Below, in pieces: positions 12,208 to 22,250 of a DNA stretch of 28,650 nt. This DNA is from a virus, in IMG/VR virus record IMGVR_UViG_3300010885_020133, positions 1 to 28,650 of that record; one strand, 5' to 3'. Under the pieces are notes generated by a model that saw nothing but the letters and a program-made list of their open reading frames with translations, was not told where the DNA came from and made no database searches. Position 1 is the first letter of the stretch. Each line of letters begins with the position of its first letter. Made by a program: the position numbers and the translations under genes.

Positions 12208-14490
12208 TTATATTAAAGAACGAGATTTAATTACTCTATCAAATTGTTGAGTATTAGAAATCTCTGTTGATGATACATAAGTTCTGATTGGAGTTTGACC
12301 TAATGCTGATTGAACTGCTTGTACTAATCTATCTGTCGTATTGTCATTTGACTGTTGTTTTGACACCATTCCACCTGCAGCAAAACCTGGTAGATTTCCC
12401 GCTTCATTGATGGATTGTAGTAATGGTTGGAATAATCTTGTTGAACGAGAATTGATTACAAACTCACCATCGGATAATAATGCTGGTATGGAATCAGAAA
12501 TCTCTCCACCAGGTCCTCTAACCAATCCACCCTGTGCTTTCCCTTGTGGAGTTGCATTAACAGGAATGGCAACCCTTTCTGCTGGTCCTGATGGTTTACC
12601 TTGTGACACTGGTGCTCCACCTGTTTGGGGAGCATTTGGAACTTGAACTGCCACAATCTTTTTAACCGTAGCAATACCTGATGCCACTGCCGCTGCTGCC
12701 GCAATTGCACCGAGTGCTGGTCCGATTACAGGAATACCCGCCAATGATTTGTAAGCCGCAACCGCTGATTGGTATGTATCAATTGTTGCCTTTGCAATTG
12801 CGAATGCTTTACCCGCAACTGTATCTTGTCCTACAATGTTTGATAATTGACCTAACGCATTTCCAATTAACTGAACCTTCTCTTCTGATGATTTAATCTC
12901 AGCCTTGTCAATTTCTTTTCTTGCCTTTGATAAATCCGCTAATCTCTTTGTGTATTCCTGAGCGTTAATTGCACCTGAATCAAATGCTTTTTTGAGGTCA
13001 ATCTGATTTTGGTCTGCCGCTTGTCTTTGTGCCGCATAGTATTCTGAATCAAATCTTTTGAACTCACCATACTTATCCTCAATCTTTGTCTTCTCATTTG
13101 CATATTGAGTGTCTAAAGTTTGAAGTATCGCATCGGAATATTTCTTTCTTAATTCAATTCTTTCATTCTCACTATAATCTGTTGAATTGGTAAGTTCTTG
13201 TTGGAGTTTTGTATATACTTCTAATTGTTGTGCATAGTTGTTTTTACTTGATTCTAATTCAACAAATAAAGCGTCTAATCTTTCCTTCTTTTCTCTTTCT
13301 CTATCTTCTTTGAGTGCTGCTTCAAGTTGTTTTCTATACTTGATTCTTATAGCCTCCTTCTCTGCTTCAGACATTTCAGTAGCACTGATTTCTTCTTGCA
13401 TTCTCGCATCAAGAAGAAACTTTAATTCTTGAGCATTGGTATTCTCTTTATCAATCTCAAGTTGTGCTAAAGCATCAAGTTCTGCAATTCTTTTCTTTCT
13501 TCTTTTTTCTTCGTCAGCGGCTAATGCCTCTTCTAACTTTTTTGCATACTCCGCTTGTAATACTAATTTCTGAGCGTCAGATAATTTTTTATCTTGAAGC
13601 TCAGCCTTATATCTTTCGTCTAATAATTTCTTTAATGCTTCTTTGGAAGTATTCTCCTTATCTGTCTCAAGTTTAATCTTGGCATCAAGGTCTGCTTTAA
13701 GTGCTTCAAGTTGTTGTTTTCTTAATTCTTCTGCCTTCTTTGCAGCATCTTCATTATTCTTCTGTCTTTTCGCTAAATTCTCTTTCTCGGTTTTTGTTAA
13801 TTCCTTTGTACCTGCTTCAAAACGAGCGTAGGCTTGTTCACCCGCTCCAACTGCTTTAGAAATAGAACCAGCCGCTTGTGATACACCTTCTGTGATTGAA
13901 TCCCAATCAAAAGTAAAAATACCTTTTAATGTTTTTCCAATACCAACACCGACTTCTGTGATGAGTGTAAATAAACCAAATAGAACTGAATAGAATATTC
14001 CAATACCTTTTGTTAATGGAGGTAGAACTGCTTCCACCATCTCAATGAATACATCCAATACTGGTTCAAATGCTCTAAATATACCACCAAGAATCTTCTC
14101 AAAACCAATCATCAATGGTTGGAGTTTCTTCATCGCAACCTCTGATTGAGAGAACGCAGCAACTAAACCACCAATGGCAGCAACAACCAATCCAATAATA
14201 GATGCTTTAAGTGCTGTGTTAAAGGATGAGAAGGCAACCTTCATTGAGTTAATACCTTTACCCACCATTCCTAATGGACCACCAGCATTCTCTAATGAGT
14301 CAACCCAATCATCTGTACCTTTTCTGGCACCTGCTAATCGGTCTTTAAGTCCATCAATTTCTCCATAAACTTTTTTCCAATCTTCTGTACCAGCAGGAAG
14401 TTGTTTGAGTGCTTTGGTAAGTTCTCGTAGTTTCTGTTGGGAGTCAGCCGAGTCAATTATTACATCAACTTCAATTTTCTTATTTGCCAT
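12208..14490 (-). CDS. Tail tape measure protein
   Basis: This 760-aa protein sets tail length and carries typical elements. The N-terminus (about 1-70) is helical and contains LTKALKQLPAGTEDWKKVYG. Two hydrophobic regions follow (ALKASIIGLVVAAIGGLVAA at about 93-112; GIGIFYSVLFGLFTLITEVG at about 162-181). Residues about 230-560 are a long charged coiled coil with an internal duplication: LDAKIKLETDKENTSKEALK (268-323) and LDALAQLEIDKENTNAQELK (338-393) are related units with a period of 70 residues. A hydrophobic Ala/Gly segment near 580-625 precedes the conserved end AQGGLVRGPGGEISDSIPAL, LSDGEFVINSRSTRLFQPLL, as in many Bacteroidota phages. Its start overlaps the end of the 55-aa gene. 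At 760 aa the tail is expected to be roughly 100 nm by the usual 0.15 nm per residue rule. Confidence 0.88.
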   Translation of the reverse strand: MANKKIEVDVIIDSADSQQKLRELTKALKQLPAGTEDWKKVYGEIDGLKDRLAGARKGTDDWVDSLENAGGPLGMVGKGINSMKVAFSSFNTALKASIIGLVVAAIGGLVAAFSQSEVAMKKLQPLMIGFEKILGGIFRAFEPVLDVFIEMVEAVLPPLTKGIGIFYSVLFGLFTLITEVGVGIGKTLKGIFTFDWDSITEGVSQAAGSISKAVGAGEQAYARFEAGTKELTKTEKENLAKRQKNNEDAAKKAEELRKQQLEALKADLDAKIKLETDKENTSKEALKKLLDERYKAELQDKKLSDAQKLVLQAEYAKKLEEALAADEEKRRKKRIAELDALAQLEIDKENTNAQELKFLLDARMQEEISATEMSEAEKEAIRIKYRKQLEAALKEDREREKKERLDALFVELESSKNNYAQQLEVYTKLQQELTNSTDYSENERIELRKKYSDAILQTLDTQYANEKTKIEDKYGEFKRFDSEYYAAQRQAADQNQIDLKKAFDSGAINAQEYTKRLADLSKARKEIDKAEIKSSEEKVQLIGNALGQLSNIVGQDTVAGKAFAIAKATIDTYQSAVAAYKSLAGIPVIGPALGAIAAAAAVASGIATVKKIVAVQVPNAPQTGGAPVSQGKPSGPAERVAIPVNATPQGKAQGGLVRGPGGEISDSIPALLSDGEFVINSRSTRLFQPLLQSINEAGNLPGFAAGGMVSKQQSNDNTTDRLVQAVQSALGQTPIRTYVSSTEISNTQQFDRVIKSRSLI

Positions 14491-14647
14491 ACTTCATGTA
14501 TTCTTTTAGAAATGAAATGTGTTCAACATTGTTGACAAGATTTGGCAATCCATCTCTTACATCATTCATTAAAATGTTTAGTTTGCTTGGGAATAAAACC
14601 ATTGCTGGTTTAACCTCTTCTTCATTATAAAATATCTTTATTTCCAT
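14480..14647 (-). CDS. 55-aa hypothetical protein upstream of the tape measure
   Basis: Reading from the ATG at 14647 gives MEIKIFYNEEEVKPAMVLFP and a helical second half (NILMNDVRDGLPNLVNNVEH, then ISFLKEYMKYGK). The stop codon overlaps the tape measure start by 11 nt, a typical sign of coupled genes. The place directly before the tape measure is where tail assembly chaperones are usually encoded, but this protein is much shorter than those and no frameshift extension is visible. No family is recognised. Confidence 0.6.
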   Translation of the reverse strand: MEIKIFYNEEEVKPAMVLFPSKLNILMNDVRDGLPNLVNNVEHISFLKEYMKYGK

Positions 14648-14656
14648 AGTCAATTT

Positions 14657-15838
14657 TTAATTACAACAATCTACAAAAGTACAGTTTACCTGTGCACCAG
14701 TACCAGGAGGTTGAGACCATGCTTGATATGATGGTGAATTACCGACTCCAACAAATACCTTTGGTTTATATTTAGAATAAGGGAATGTACAATCATATGT
14801 TTGACAGTAATACCAATCTATTTGTAAAGGTGACACTGATTTGATTTTAGCCGTACCTGTTCTTGAACAAGAGAATCCATTGTCACTCCAAATCTCACAA
14901 TCATATTGATAATAAACAGGTGTTTTTGTTGGGGTAGGTGTTTGTGTTTTTGTTGCTGTATTAGTAGGTGTTTGTGTATTTGTTGCCGTATTACTTGGAG
15001 TTTGAGTATTAGTTGGTGTTACAGTTGGAGTCACACTTGATGTTGGAGTTGGTGATGCTCCAGGAATTGGAAAACCACACCAAAATATTTGATATTGTCC
15101 ACCACCAACTATATTAACTACTTGTTGACTTGGAACATAAATACCTTGATTTAATGTCCAATTTGGATTTATATTTGTTCTACCAAGATTGGCTGGTTGG
15201 ATATAACCACATACTTCTAAATTAGTATATCCTGATGTTAATAAACAAGCCCCTTGACCTGCTTGACCTTGATTCAAAGCCATGATATAACCTGTTACTC
15301 CACTAAACATTGCATATGGTAAACCAGTTTGTGGTAAATTAGCACATTCAGTTTGGAAAGGTGTTGGATTAGTAACATCCCAATATCTTGGAGTATTATC
15401 CACTTTATAATAAAATCCAACATAAGATTGATAAGTTGCACTTGCATCACTTGAAGCACTAAAATATAAACAATCCGCAACAAAATTAGGTGTCATTGTT
15501 GGAGTTACACTTGGGGTTGCAGTATTGGTAGGTGTTTGTGTATTTGTTGCTGTGTTAGTAGGTGTTTGTGTGGTAGTTAAAGTTGTTGTAGTTGTAGGTG
15601 TTTGTGTGTTAGTTGGAGTTACTGTCGGGGTTGGTGTTGGGGCAATAATCAATGTTTCACAACAAGAGTTGTAAGCACTATAACATAATTGATATAGACC
15701 ATAAGGATAATCTAAATCAACGGTGTAAGGTATTATGTGTGAGCCTAAACTAAAAGTTCCACCTGTTTGTGCTCTAAATTCTATATCGGCAATTAAACCC
15801 GTATAGTTTGGTGATGATAATATTACTTGTGTACCCAT
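14657..15838 (-). CDS. Adhesin-like virion protein with Thr-Pro linkers and Cys-rich domains
   Basis: This 393-aa protein has an N-terminal domain (1-65, MGTQVILSSPNYTGLIADIE, FSLGSHIIPYTVDLDYPYGL, NSCCETLII) of a type common in Bacteroidota phage tail proteins. A Thr-Pro linker follows (about 67-117, TPTNTQTP-like), then a second globular domain (118-260) with several Cys and Tyr, another linker (262-307), and a C-terminal Cys-rich domain (308-393, YDCEIWSDNGFSCSRTG, WYYCQTYDCTFPYSKYKPKV, ending DCCN). Ordered domains joined by extended Thr-Pro stalks are typical of surface fibres and adhesins. No signal peptide is seen. The gene lies 10 nt after the next adhesin gene. Receptor binding is inferred from architecture; no known ligand-binding motif is seen. 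Confidence 0.6.
   Translation of the reverse strand: MGTQVILSSPNYTGLIADIEFRAQTGGTFSLGSHIIPYTVDLDYPYGLYQLCYSAYNSCCETLIIAPTPTPTVTPTNTQTPTTTTTLTTTQTPTNTATNTQTPTNTATPSVTPTMTPNFVADCLYFSASSDASATYQSYVGFYYKVDNTPRYWDVTNPTPFQTECANLPQTGLPYAMFSGVTGYIMALNQGQAGQGACLLTSGYTNLEVCGYIQPANLGRTNINPNWTLNQGIYVPSQQVVNIVGGGQYQIFWCGFPIPGASPTPTSSVTPTVTPTNTQTPSNTATNTQTPTNTATKTQTPTPTKTPVYYQYDCEIWSDNGFSCSRTGTAKIKSVSPLQIDWYYCQTYDCTFPYSKYKPKVFVGVGNSPSYQAWSQPPGTGAQVNCTFVDCCN
14918..15055 (-). repeat. Thr-Pro repeat-coding tract (393-aa protein, linker 2)
   Basis: The tract codes for residues about 262-307, with repeated TPTNTQTP and TATKTQTP units. On the + strand it reads as repeated GTTGGTGTT/GTAGGTGTT-type hexamers, like those at the other Thr-Pro tracts. 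Confidence 0.85.
15488..15640 (-). repeat. Thr-Pro repeat-coding tract (393-aa protein, linker 1)
   Basis: The tract codes for residues about 67-117, with [24 protein letters not shown] and TNTATPSVTPT units. It uses the same vocabulary as the linkers in the neighbouring genes. Confidence 0.85.
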
Positions 15839-15848
15839 AATTTAATTT

Positions 15849-18362
15849 TTACCAACTTGAATAATTCCATTTAGTTTGTAAGTAATTTTCTACTTGAAGA
15901 ATTTGAGATGGTGTTAATACACTATTGTATACAATTACTTCATAGATAGTTCCCTGAGTATCCGCAGAAATATCACTCATTCTAACCCCTCTCATATTCG
16001 CTCCATAACTAAATGTACCTGATGTTGATGATGGAGTTGTTCCGTTTATTGTTCCACCAGCATTACTTGTATATCCACTTATAATCATTAATGATTTAGG
16101 ATATTTAGTTCTTGATGTCCAACTAGCAAATTGTACTTTACCACCGACAACTCTACCTTCAATTACATCAACATTTGTATATTGTGATGAAATACCCTCA
16201 CCATTAGTTGTATCAATTTGGAACTCTAATGCGTTTATATCGTTTGGAGCGTATGATACTATAAATGTTGTATTACCTGATGGTGTTGTTCCTGATGTTG
16301 TACCAGAAAGGTTTATACCTGAACCAGAGAATGTAACACCAGAGAATGGTAATCCATTAGCTCCCGCAACTAATTGTGGTTGTAATGTTGTTCCTGTCTG
16401 TGTTAATATACTTCCTGTTCTACCACTCCAAGTTGTAACATAAGTTTTACCTGCAGATACTCTTGTTGAATAAGTTGAACCTGATGATGCATCAAACCAT
16501 TGGAATAGTGTTGGTATTCTTGCTGGTGAGAATGGTAAGTTTGTCGGTGTAACAGTTGGGGTTGTTGTTGGGTTAGGTGTTCTTGTTGGAGTAGGCGTAT
16601 TAGTTGCAGTTTTAGTCGGAGTTTGTGTTTGAGTTGAGGTTGGGGTTAATGTATTAGTTGGAGTTGGACTTGGTGTTGGTCCCCAGTTAGAATAATTCCA
16701 TTTAGTTTTCAAATAGTTTTCTACATTTGCAATTTCAGTTGAAGTTAATGTTCTATTGTAAACAACAATTTCATAAATCGTACCTTGAGAGTCAGCAGAA
16801 ACATCACTCATTTTAATGTTGGTCATATTGCCACCATAAGTAAATGTACCCGATGTTGATGACGGTACAATACCATTTATTGAACCTCCTCCATTTGATG
16901 TTCCACCACTTACAATCATTAACGATTTAGGGTAATACTGATTTGATGACCATGAACCCCATGATATTTTTCTACCCGCTGTTCTACCTTCAATTACATC
17001 AAAATTCACATATTGAGATGAAATACCTTCACCATTACTAGTATCAATTTGGAATTGTAATGCATTAGCCTCATTAGGTGCGTATGAAACAACAAAGGTA
17101 GTATTTCCCGATGGGGTTGTTCCCGTTGTTGTTCCTGTTAGGTTAATTCCTGTTCCAATAAATGTAACACCAGAGAACGGTAATCCATTAACTCCTTGTA
17201 CTAATTGAGGTTGTAAAGAAGTATTTGGTTGATTAACTATTTGTCCTGTTCTACCTGTCCAAGAAGTAACATAAGTAAATGGCGCAGATACTCTTGTTGA
17301 ATAAGTTGTTCCACTTGAAGCGTCAAACCATACATATAAATCAGCAATTCTTGCTGGTGAGAATGGTAATAATGTTTCTGTTGGTGATGGTGTTAAAGTT
17401 TGAGTTGGTGTATTAGTAGGTGTTGGAGTTCTTGTGGATGTATTAGTTGGTGTTGGAGTTCTTGTGGCTGTATTAGTTGGCGTAGCAGTATTAGTTGATG
17501 TATTAGTTGGTGTTTGTGTTGATGTATTGGTTGGAGTAACAGTTGATGTTGCCGTTGGTGTTGGCGTTTGTAAAATATCATAATTAACATCACAACTTGG
17601 TGCTGGCGTTTGAGTTGGCGTTTGAGTAGTTGTAGAAGTATTCGTTGGTGTTTGAGTTGGTGTAGCTGTTAATGTTGTTGTTGGCGTTGGTGTAGGAGTA
17701 CTAGTTTCAGTTGATGTATTAGTAGGCGTTTGTGTTTGAGTTGAAGTGTTAGTAGGTGTATTAGTAGGCGTTTGTGTTTGAGTTGAAGTATTAGTAGGTG
17801 TATTAGTTGGTGTAACTGTTGGTGTTGGTGTAAATAATAAACAATTTGTTACTGGTGGTGTATAAATAATCCAATCAGGAAAAACAGTTGGTGTACAATT
17901 ACTTGTTCCACACGCATCATGTAATACTTTCGCATAAACAAATTCAGTTGATTTTTGCCCATCAGGAATAACAACAGTTTCAAAATCAGTTCCATTACTC
18001 ACCACAAATGATAAGTCAGGATGTGATGATACTATTATACCTTGAATAGTCGCATAAAATCTAAATACACCATAAACATTAAAAACAGTTGAACCATTCG
18101 GACAAGAGAATGCAATACTGTTGTATGTAAATGATGAAAAATAACAATACTCATAAGGAGTTGTTGTTGGAGTTGGGGTTACAGCAAGGCATGAACCAGA
18201 AATAACCAAACCACACTCATTGAGTAAAGGTAAATCATCATTAAAACAAATTGATTGACCAAGAGTTAAAGTATAATATGCTTCCGTACCTGAACAGGTA
18301 GTCCCTGAAATATATTTGCTTCCACCCGTTGGGTCATTGTGAACATATAAATTACAACTCAT
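15849..18362 (-). CDS. Adhesin-like protein with tandem LamG/concanavalin-like domains and Thr-Pro linkers
   Basis: This 837-aa protein has a small Cys-containing N-terminal domain (1-60), a second domain (70-175) and then long Thr-Pro linkers at about 177-254 and 266-332. Two nearly parallel copies of a beta-sandwich domain follow (333-560 and 609-837), each beginning FSPARI and containing [44 protein letters not shown] and GTIYE..VYN..LT, and ending YL.TKWNYS.W. The domain belongs to the LamG/concanavalin A-like group, as in many secreted adhesins and phage host-binding proteins. A Thr-Pro linker (561-608) separates the copies. It is probably a distal tail or surface-exposed protein that binds polysaccharide; the ligand is unknown. 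Confidence 0.75.
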   Translation of the reverse strand: MSCNLYVHNDPTGGSKYISGTTCSGTEAYYTLTLGQSICFNDDLPLLNECGLVISGSCLAVTPTPTTTPYEYCYFSSFTYNSIAFSCPNGSTVFNVYGVFRFYATIQGIIVSSHPDLSFVVSNGTDFETVVIPDGQKSTEFVYAKVLHDACGTSNCTPTVFPDWIIYTPPVTNCLLFTPTPTVTPTNTPTNTSTQTQTPTNTPTNTSTQTQTPTNTSTETSTPTPTPTTTLTATPTQTPTNTSTTTQTPTQTPAPSCDVNYDILQTPTPTATSTVTPTNTSTQTPTNTSTNTATPTNTATRTPTPTNTSTRTPTPTNTPTQTLTPSPTETLLPFSPARIADLYVWFDASSGTTYSTRVSAPFTYVTSWTGRTGQIVNQPNTSLQPQLVQGVNGLPFSGVTFIGTGINLTGTTTGTTPSGNTTFVVSYAPNEANALQFQIDTSNGEGISSQYVNFDVIEGRTAGRKISWGSWSSNQYYPKSLMIVSGGTSNGGGSINGIVPSSTSGTFTYGGNMTNIKMSDVSADSQGTIYEIVVYNRTLTSTEIANVENYLKTKWNYSNWGPTPSPTPTNTLTPTSTQTQTPTKTATNTPTPTRTPNPTTTPTVTPTNLPFSPARIPTLFQWFDASSGSTYSTRVSAGKTYVTTWSGRTGSILTQTGTTLQPQLVAGANGLPFSGVTFSGSGINLSGTTSGTTPSGNTTFIVSYAPNDINALEFQIDTTNGEGISSQYTNVDVIEGRVVGGKVQFASWTSRTKYPKSLMIISGYTSNAGGTINGTTPSSTSGTFSYGANMRGVRMSDISADTQGTIYEVIVYNSVLTPSQILQVENYLQTKWNYSSW
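15852..16535 (-). repeat. LamG-like domain duplication, copy 2
   Basis: This codes for residues about 610-837 of the 837-aa protein and aligns along its length with copy 1 at 16683-17366. Most conserved are the opening FSPARI..L..WFDASSG and the closing E..L..KWNYS-W. The copies differ at many positions, so the duplication is not very recent. Confidence 0.85.
16539..16682 (-). repeat. Thr-Pro repeat-coding tract between the LamG-like copies
   Basis: The tract codes for residues about 561-608 ([20 protein letters not shown] and following). It is the spacer joining the two domain copies. Confidence 0.85.
16683..17366 (-). repeat. LamG-like domain duplication, copy 1
   Basis: This codes for residues about 333-560 of the 837-aa protein and is the partner of 15852-16535. 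Confidence 0.85.
17367..17834 (-). repeat. Long Thr-Pro repeat-coding tracts (837-aa protein)
   Basis: Two tracts code for residues about 177-254 and 266-332, separated by the short [13 protein letters not shown]. Units such as [19 protein letters not shown] and [15 protein letters not shown] recur. A direct duplication of [14 protein letters not shown] is visible within the first tract, suggesting expansion by slippage or unequal recombination. Confidence 0.9.
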
Positions 18363-18383
18363 TACTTATAAATATGGTTTTTA

Positions 18384-21300
18384 TTAAGGTATAAAATTAG
18401 TATCAACTGTTAATGATATTGCCTGTGTTGATGGAGCGTCTACTACATAAGTATAATTTATATTGAAACTTGTAATAGATGGACAAGATAAAGTTCCTGC
18501 CGTTCCTTCCAATACACAACCTAAACTATTTCCGATTGTTACAACATCTCCAGCCGCTAATCCTGGTATTGTATAAATTTGAGAACAACTAATTGGTAAA
18601 ATAACACCTGTTGCACCAGGTATGTTTATATTAGAACCATAATTAACGCTATAGAATAATGTTACATTTTGTTGAGTCACGGCAACATCTCTTACATAAA
18701 TCACTAAACTCTTATCTCCCACAGGTGGTGTTGAACTTGGTGTTGCGGTTAATGTTGTTGTAGGAGTCGGTGTTTGATTTGTAGGTGTTGGTGTTGGTCC
18801 TGTACAACATTCTGTAATACTTCCTGTTACAGGTATTACATCAGCATATTCAAATGTTGGACTTCTAAATTCAATACAGTCAGGTGGGAATCCACATTGT
18901 ACATCACTTGAAGCGATGAAGAAATCACCAGTTCCACCAGCAGGTATAAATGTATTTTGTGTTGAACCATCACTATAATGTGCGATTACATTCATATTCA
19001 ATGGCGCTGGTATTTGTGTACCGTTACAACCATCAAAGAATCTTATAAACCAATCTGTGAAACTACTGTAAGTATTCGGACAGAAATAACATTCACCATA
19101 GTATGTTGTACTTCCTTGTATTGTATAACAATATGGATTAGGTGATGGTGTTGGACTTGCAGTTAAACTTGGTGTAACACTAATCGTTGGTGTATTAGAT
19201 GGTGTCAAACTAATTGTTGGAGTTTGAGTTGGCGTTGGGGTAGGTGGAACATAATTACATTCATTACAATCTGTATATGCAGATAATATCTGAACATAAT
19301 TGGTCGGATTGATGAATGATGGTTTAACTTGATATACACATTCTGTTATTGTTGTTGCCGTATTCTGAACCTTATATGAGGTTACACCTGATAATAAATT
19401 TGAATCAGTTGATTTGAATGTATAAGTCGTTCCTGAATCAGAACAAGATAATCCTGTATACCAAAAGAATCTTGGAATACCTGGTTCTTCTTGAACAATA
19501 TCAAATGGAGTTCTACCAGTACATCCACAATCAGGGAATGAGTTTACCAAATTTGATGTATATCCTGATGAAATATAATAATGTTGATAATTATACAATG
19601 GATTATAAGACCCTACTTGAACTTGATGACATCCCAAATAGTTCAATGCGTCATCATATAGTGTTACATAGTTTCCTGCGTAAGCGTATAAGTGATAATT
19701 CAAATCTGAATTACTATGTCTGTTTTCCCCACCAGCACATGGAATTAAATCATAGTATAAAATGTTATGACTTGGATAATCTTTAGTTAGTTTAACCAAT
19801 TCAATATCACATATACTTGGTTCAAGTGCGTTCCAATTCGTAATCTTGTTAATTCTAAAGTATGAGTTGTTGACCAAGATTCTTTCGTTCCATCTTAATT
19901 TCTGAACATCTTGAGGGTATAGATAAATCTTTGTTGAGAAGATTTTGTTTTCTTCAGAAATAATATCGTTTACATAAGGTTTGTAATAAATGTCATATAA
20001 ATCCTCTGAATCAAATACATATTCTGATGGCGTAATGTTTGATTGGTCCTCACCTCTAAAGTTAATGTAGTGTGAGAATCCTGTATATGCGAATGGATAG
20101 GTTGTAAATCTATTTATGTTTTGAAATCTATCTTGCTGACCACCATTCAAATACCATGTCTGATATGTTGATGAAACATTTGCAACTGATGTACAACTTG
20201 ACCCCGATGAATAAAAATAAAATGGTGCTGATGGAAAGTACGGTCCTCCTCTAAATGTTGATATATCATTACATTGTGGGAAGTAAGTAGATTGGGGAAA
20301 TGAACCACTATAATAATTATAATTGGCAACACCATTACAATCTTGCCATTGAATATATCCTGGTCCTGTAATTATAATTTGAATACCTGATTTACAAGTT
20401 GCTCCACTTGTGGTTATTGTGGTTGCAGATAAGAATCCATAATTATCGTTTGGTAAGGTCAATCCCCTATATACAACCTTTGGAAGAATTTTGAAGGGTA
20501 CAAATGTTTGTAAAGTTTCACCTTTAACATCTATCTGTTTCAACTTTGACATTGAAGATAAAGTCAGTAAAGATACATTGGAGTTGTTGATTGTAATATC
20601 AATCGGAGATGAGAAAATATAATCAAACTTTGTTGTCGTGTCTTTATATTCTAATCCTAATTGAAACTTATCTGTTCCAAATATTCTGTTTACTTGTCCT
20701 TTGAAATCTTGGTTTGCATAATCTTGGTCTAACTTAAACTCATATTCCAATGTTCCGTTCAATAAAGCAGATGTAGGATATACAGATTGTAGTTGACTAA
20801 AATCAACTTTGGTTGTCCAATCCAATATTGGTCCTTTACCAATGTAATCTACAATCGGTTCAATGATTAGATTGTTTGGTTTATCAGGATTTGGAACAAC
20901 GATTAAGTTATAGTATTTGTTGATTGATGTAATGAAATCAATCTGTTTGTAGTCATTCGGTGGGAACTCAATATCATAGTTGATGATTGAACCATCAGGA
21001 ATAAATCTTGGACCATTAACAATATTTTGACTATAGTTTTGAACTTGTACTCCAGTACCTTGAAAATAAAACGATAGGGTAGATGTCCCAGTAAATGTGA
21101 ATGGTTGAACAAATGATACTTGTTGTGGTACTCTTTGACAATACTCAGTTGCATATAATAGAGTTGTTGTTATACCATCGGTTACATAAAAGTCAATATA
21201 GTTTGGACCAATATCATAATCACAACGGTATTCAGGATTTATAGTGAATGTAAATTGGAATCTATATGTTCCTGAATAACCTGATTGAATTGTTAAACTA

Positions 21301-22247
21301 CTTGGAGTTGCAATAAATCCTAATGTATTACAAGCAACTTCTTGAGTTGGGTCTGTATATGTTAGAGAAGGTGAAGGTGATAATGAACCTAAATCTCCGT
21401 TGGCATAAGTATAACAAGCAGGAATAGCGTTTCTTGAATAAATTGTCTCATCCACAAACTTTAATGGCATGTAGAAGTTCTTAAAGTAAGATGTGTTAAA
21501 GAAATCAGATTGAACTGTATAACCTGCCTCTCTTATAATCTCCTCATATAATTCTTTGATTTGAATTGCTGGCTTAAAATAATAATCATGTACAGGACTT
21601 CCTGAGAAATCAAAAAACCCTTGTGTTGGAACATATGCTCCATTTGTTGCCTTCGGTGAAAACTGAACCAATGGTGTTACATCATTATTAAGTGTGTTCC
21701 CTGAAATATATTCATAACCAATATTGAATAATCCCCACATGGTTCTACCGTCTTGATAAGAATAGTTTGTTGTACCAGTCAATGGAAATAAGTTCGGGTC
21801 TAATTGTGATTGTAATACAACATCAATAGAATAAGGATGGTTCAAATAGTTAAGGTCCAAATCCCATAAGAACTTATCACCAATATTTGCCATCAAATCC
21901 CCTACCTGATTGTAAAATGTAACCTGATAAATAATCTCACCGTTCAATGTACTCACACCATTCAATCTGATATTACCTTGCATAATCTCATAACCATCCC
22001 ACATCAATACAGCCTCAAACTTATTGTTGGGGTTAAATGTTGTAGGGATTGCATTTAGGTCATAGAAGAAGTTGAATACTTCGTTGTTCTTCTTTGAACC
22101 AGGTAATGAGAATGACTTTGAAAAGTTTGAATTTTTCTTGGTAATGTCCTGTAATTCCGCAAATGATAATGATAGAAATACTGGTTCATTTTTATATAAA
22201 TCCAAGTAAGTATAACCACTATTGATTGTTGTTCTTATTTGTAGCAT
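18384..22247 (-). CDS. Large tail protein with C-terminal Thr-Pro-linked domains
   Basis: This 1287-aa protein is the largest here. Residues 1-150 (INSGYTYLDLYKNEPVFLSL, FAELQDITKKNSNFSKSFSL, PGSKKNNEVFNFFYDLNAIP) form a domain typical of Bacteroidota phage tail proteins at the distal tail or baseplate: a structural protein that declares a small displacement, then S..FS[LI]P.....N. A long central region (150-900) is rich in beta strands and aromatic residues. Residues about 1001-1040 and 1151-1178 are Thr-Pro linkers separating Cys-rich and beta modules, like the following adhesins. It follows the 546-aa protein after 3 nt, so the two are probably partners. It may be the tail hub or central fibre carrying host-binding modules at its end; the hub role is inferred, the structural nature is well supported. 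Confidence 0.65.
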   Translation of the reverse strand: MLQIRTTINSGYTYLDLYKNEPVFLSLSFAELQDITKKNSNFSKSFSLPGSKKNNEVFNFFYDLNAIPTTFNPNNKFEAVLMWDGYEIMQGNIRLNGVSTLNGEIIYQVTFYNQVGDLMANIGDKFLWDLDLNYLNHPYSIDVVLQSQLDPNLFPLTGTTNYSYQDGRTMWGLFNIGYEYISGNTLNNDVTPLVQFSPKATNGAYVPTQGFFDFSGSPVHDYYFKPAIQIKELYEEIIREAGYTVQSDFFNTSYFKNFYMPLKFVDETIYSRNAIPACYTYANGDLGSLSPSPSLTYTDPTQEVACNTLGFIATPSSLTIQSGYSGTYRFQFTFTINPEYRCDYDIGPNYIDFYVTDGITTTLLYATEYCQRVPQQVSFVQPFTFTGTSTLSFYFQGTGVQVQNYSQNIVNGPRFIPDGSIINYDIEFPPNDYKQIDFITSINKYYNLIVVPNPDKPNNLIIEPIVDYIGKGPILDWTTKVDFSQLQSVYPTSALLNGTLEYEFKLDQDYANQDFKGQVNRIFGTDKFQLGLEYKDTTTKFDYIFSSPIDITINNSNVSLLTLSSMSKLKQIDVKGETLQTFVPFKILPKVVYRGLTLPNDNYGFLSATTITTSGATCKSGIQIIITGPGYIQWQDCNGVANYNYYSGSFPQSTYFPQCNDISTFRGGPYFPSAPFYFYSSGSSCTSVANVSSTYQTWYLNGGQQDRFQNINRFTTYPFAYTGFSHYINFRGEDQSNITPSEYVFDSEDLYDIYYKPYVNDIISEENKIFSTKIYLYPQDVQKLRWNERILVNNSYFRINKITNWNALEPSICDIELVKLTKDYPSHNILYYDLIPCAGGENRHSNSDLNYHLYAYAGNYVTLYDDALNYLGCHQVQVGSYNPLYNYQHYYISSGYTSNLVNSFPDCGCTGRTPFDIVQEEPGIPRFFWYTGLSCSDSGTTYTFKSTDSNLLSGVTSYKVQNTATTITECVYQVKPSFINPTNYVQILSAYTDCNECNYVPPTPTPTQTPTISLTPSNTPTISVTPSLTASPTPSPNPYCYTIQGSTTYYGECYFCPNTYSSFTDWFIRFFDGCNGTQIPAPLNMNVIAHYSDGSTQNTFIPAGGTGDFFIASSDVQCGFPPDCIEFRSPTFEYADVIPVTGSITECCTGPTPTPTNQTPTPTTTLTATPSSTPPVGDKSLVIYVRDVAVTQQNVTLFYSVNYGSNINIPGATGVILPISCSQIYTIPGLAAGDVVTIGNSLGCVLEGTAGTLSCPSITSFNINYTYVVDAPSTQAISLTVDTNFIP
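18714..18797 (-). repeat. Thr-Pro repeat-coding tract (1287-aa protein, linker 2)
   Basis: The tract codes for residues about 1151-1178 ([20 protein letters not shown]), using the same unit types as the neighbouring genes. It is shorter than the others. Confidence 0.8.
19128..19247 (-). repeat. Thr-Pro repeat-coding tract (1287-aa protein, linker 1)
   Basis: The tract codes for residues about 1001-1040 ([20 protein letters not shown] and following). ISLTPSNTPT and ISVTPSLTAS are related successive units. Confidence 0.8.
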
Positions 22248-22250
22248 ATG

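Noticed and set aside
14657-18362. Diversity-generating retroelement target in the adhesin genes
   Set aside because: No reverse transcriptase gene or near-identical template repeat is visible; the duplicated LamG-like domains differ throughout and not only at adenines. The element could lie outside the window, so this is a rejection only for what is seen.
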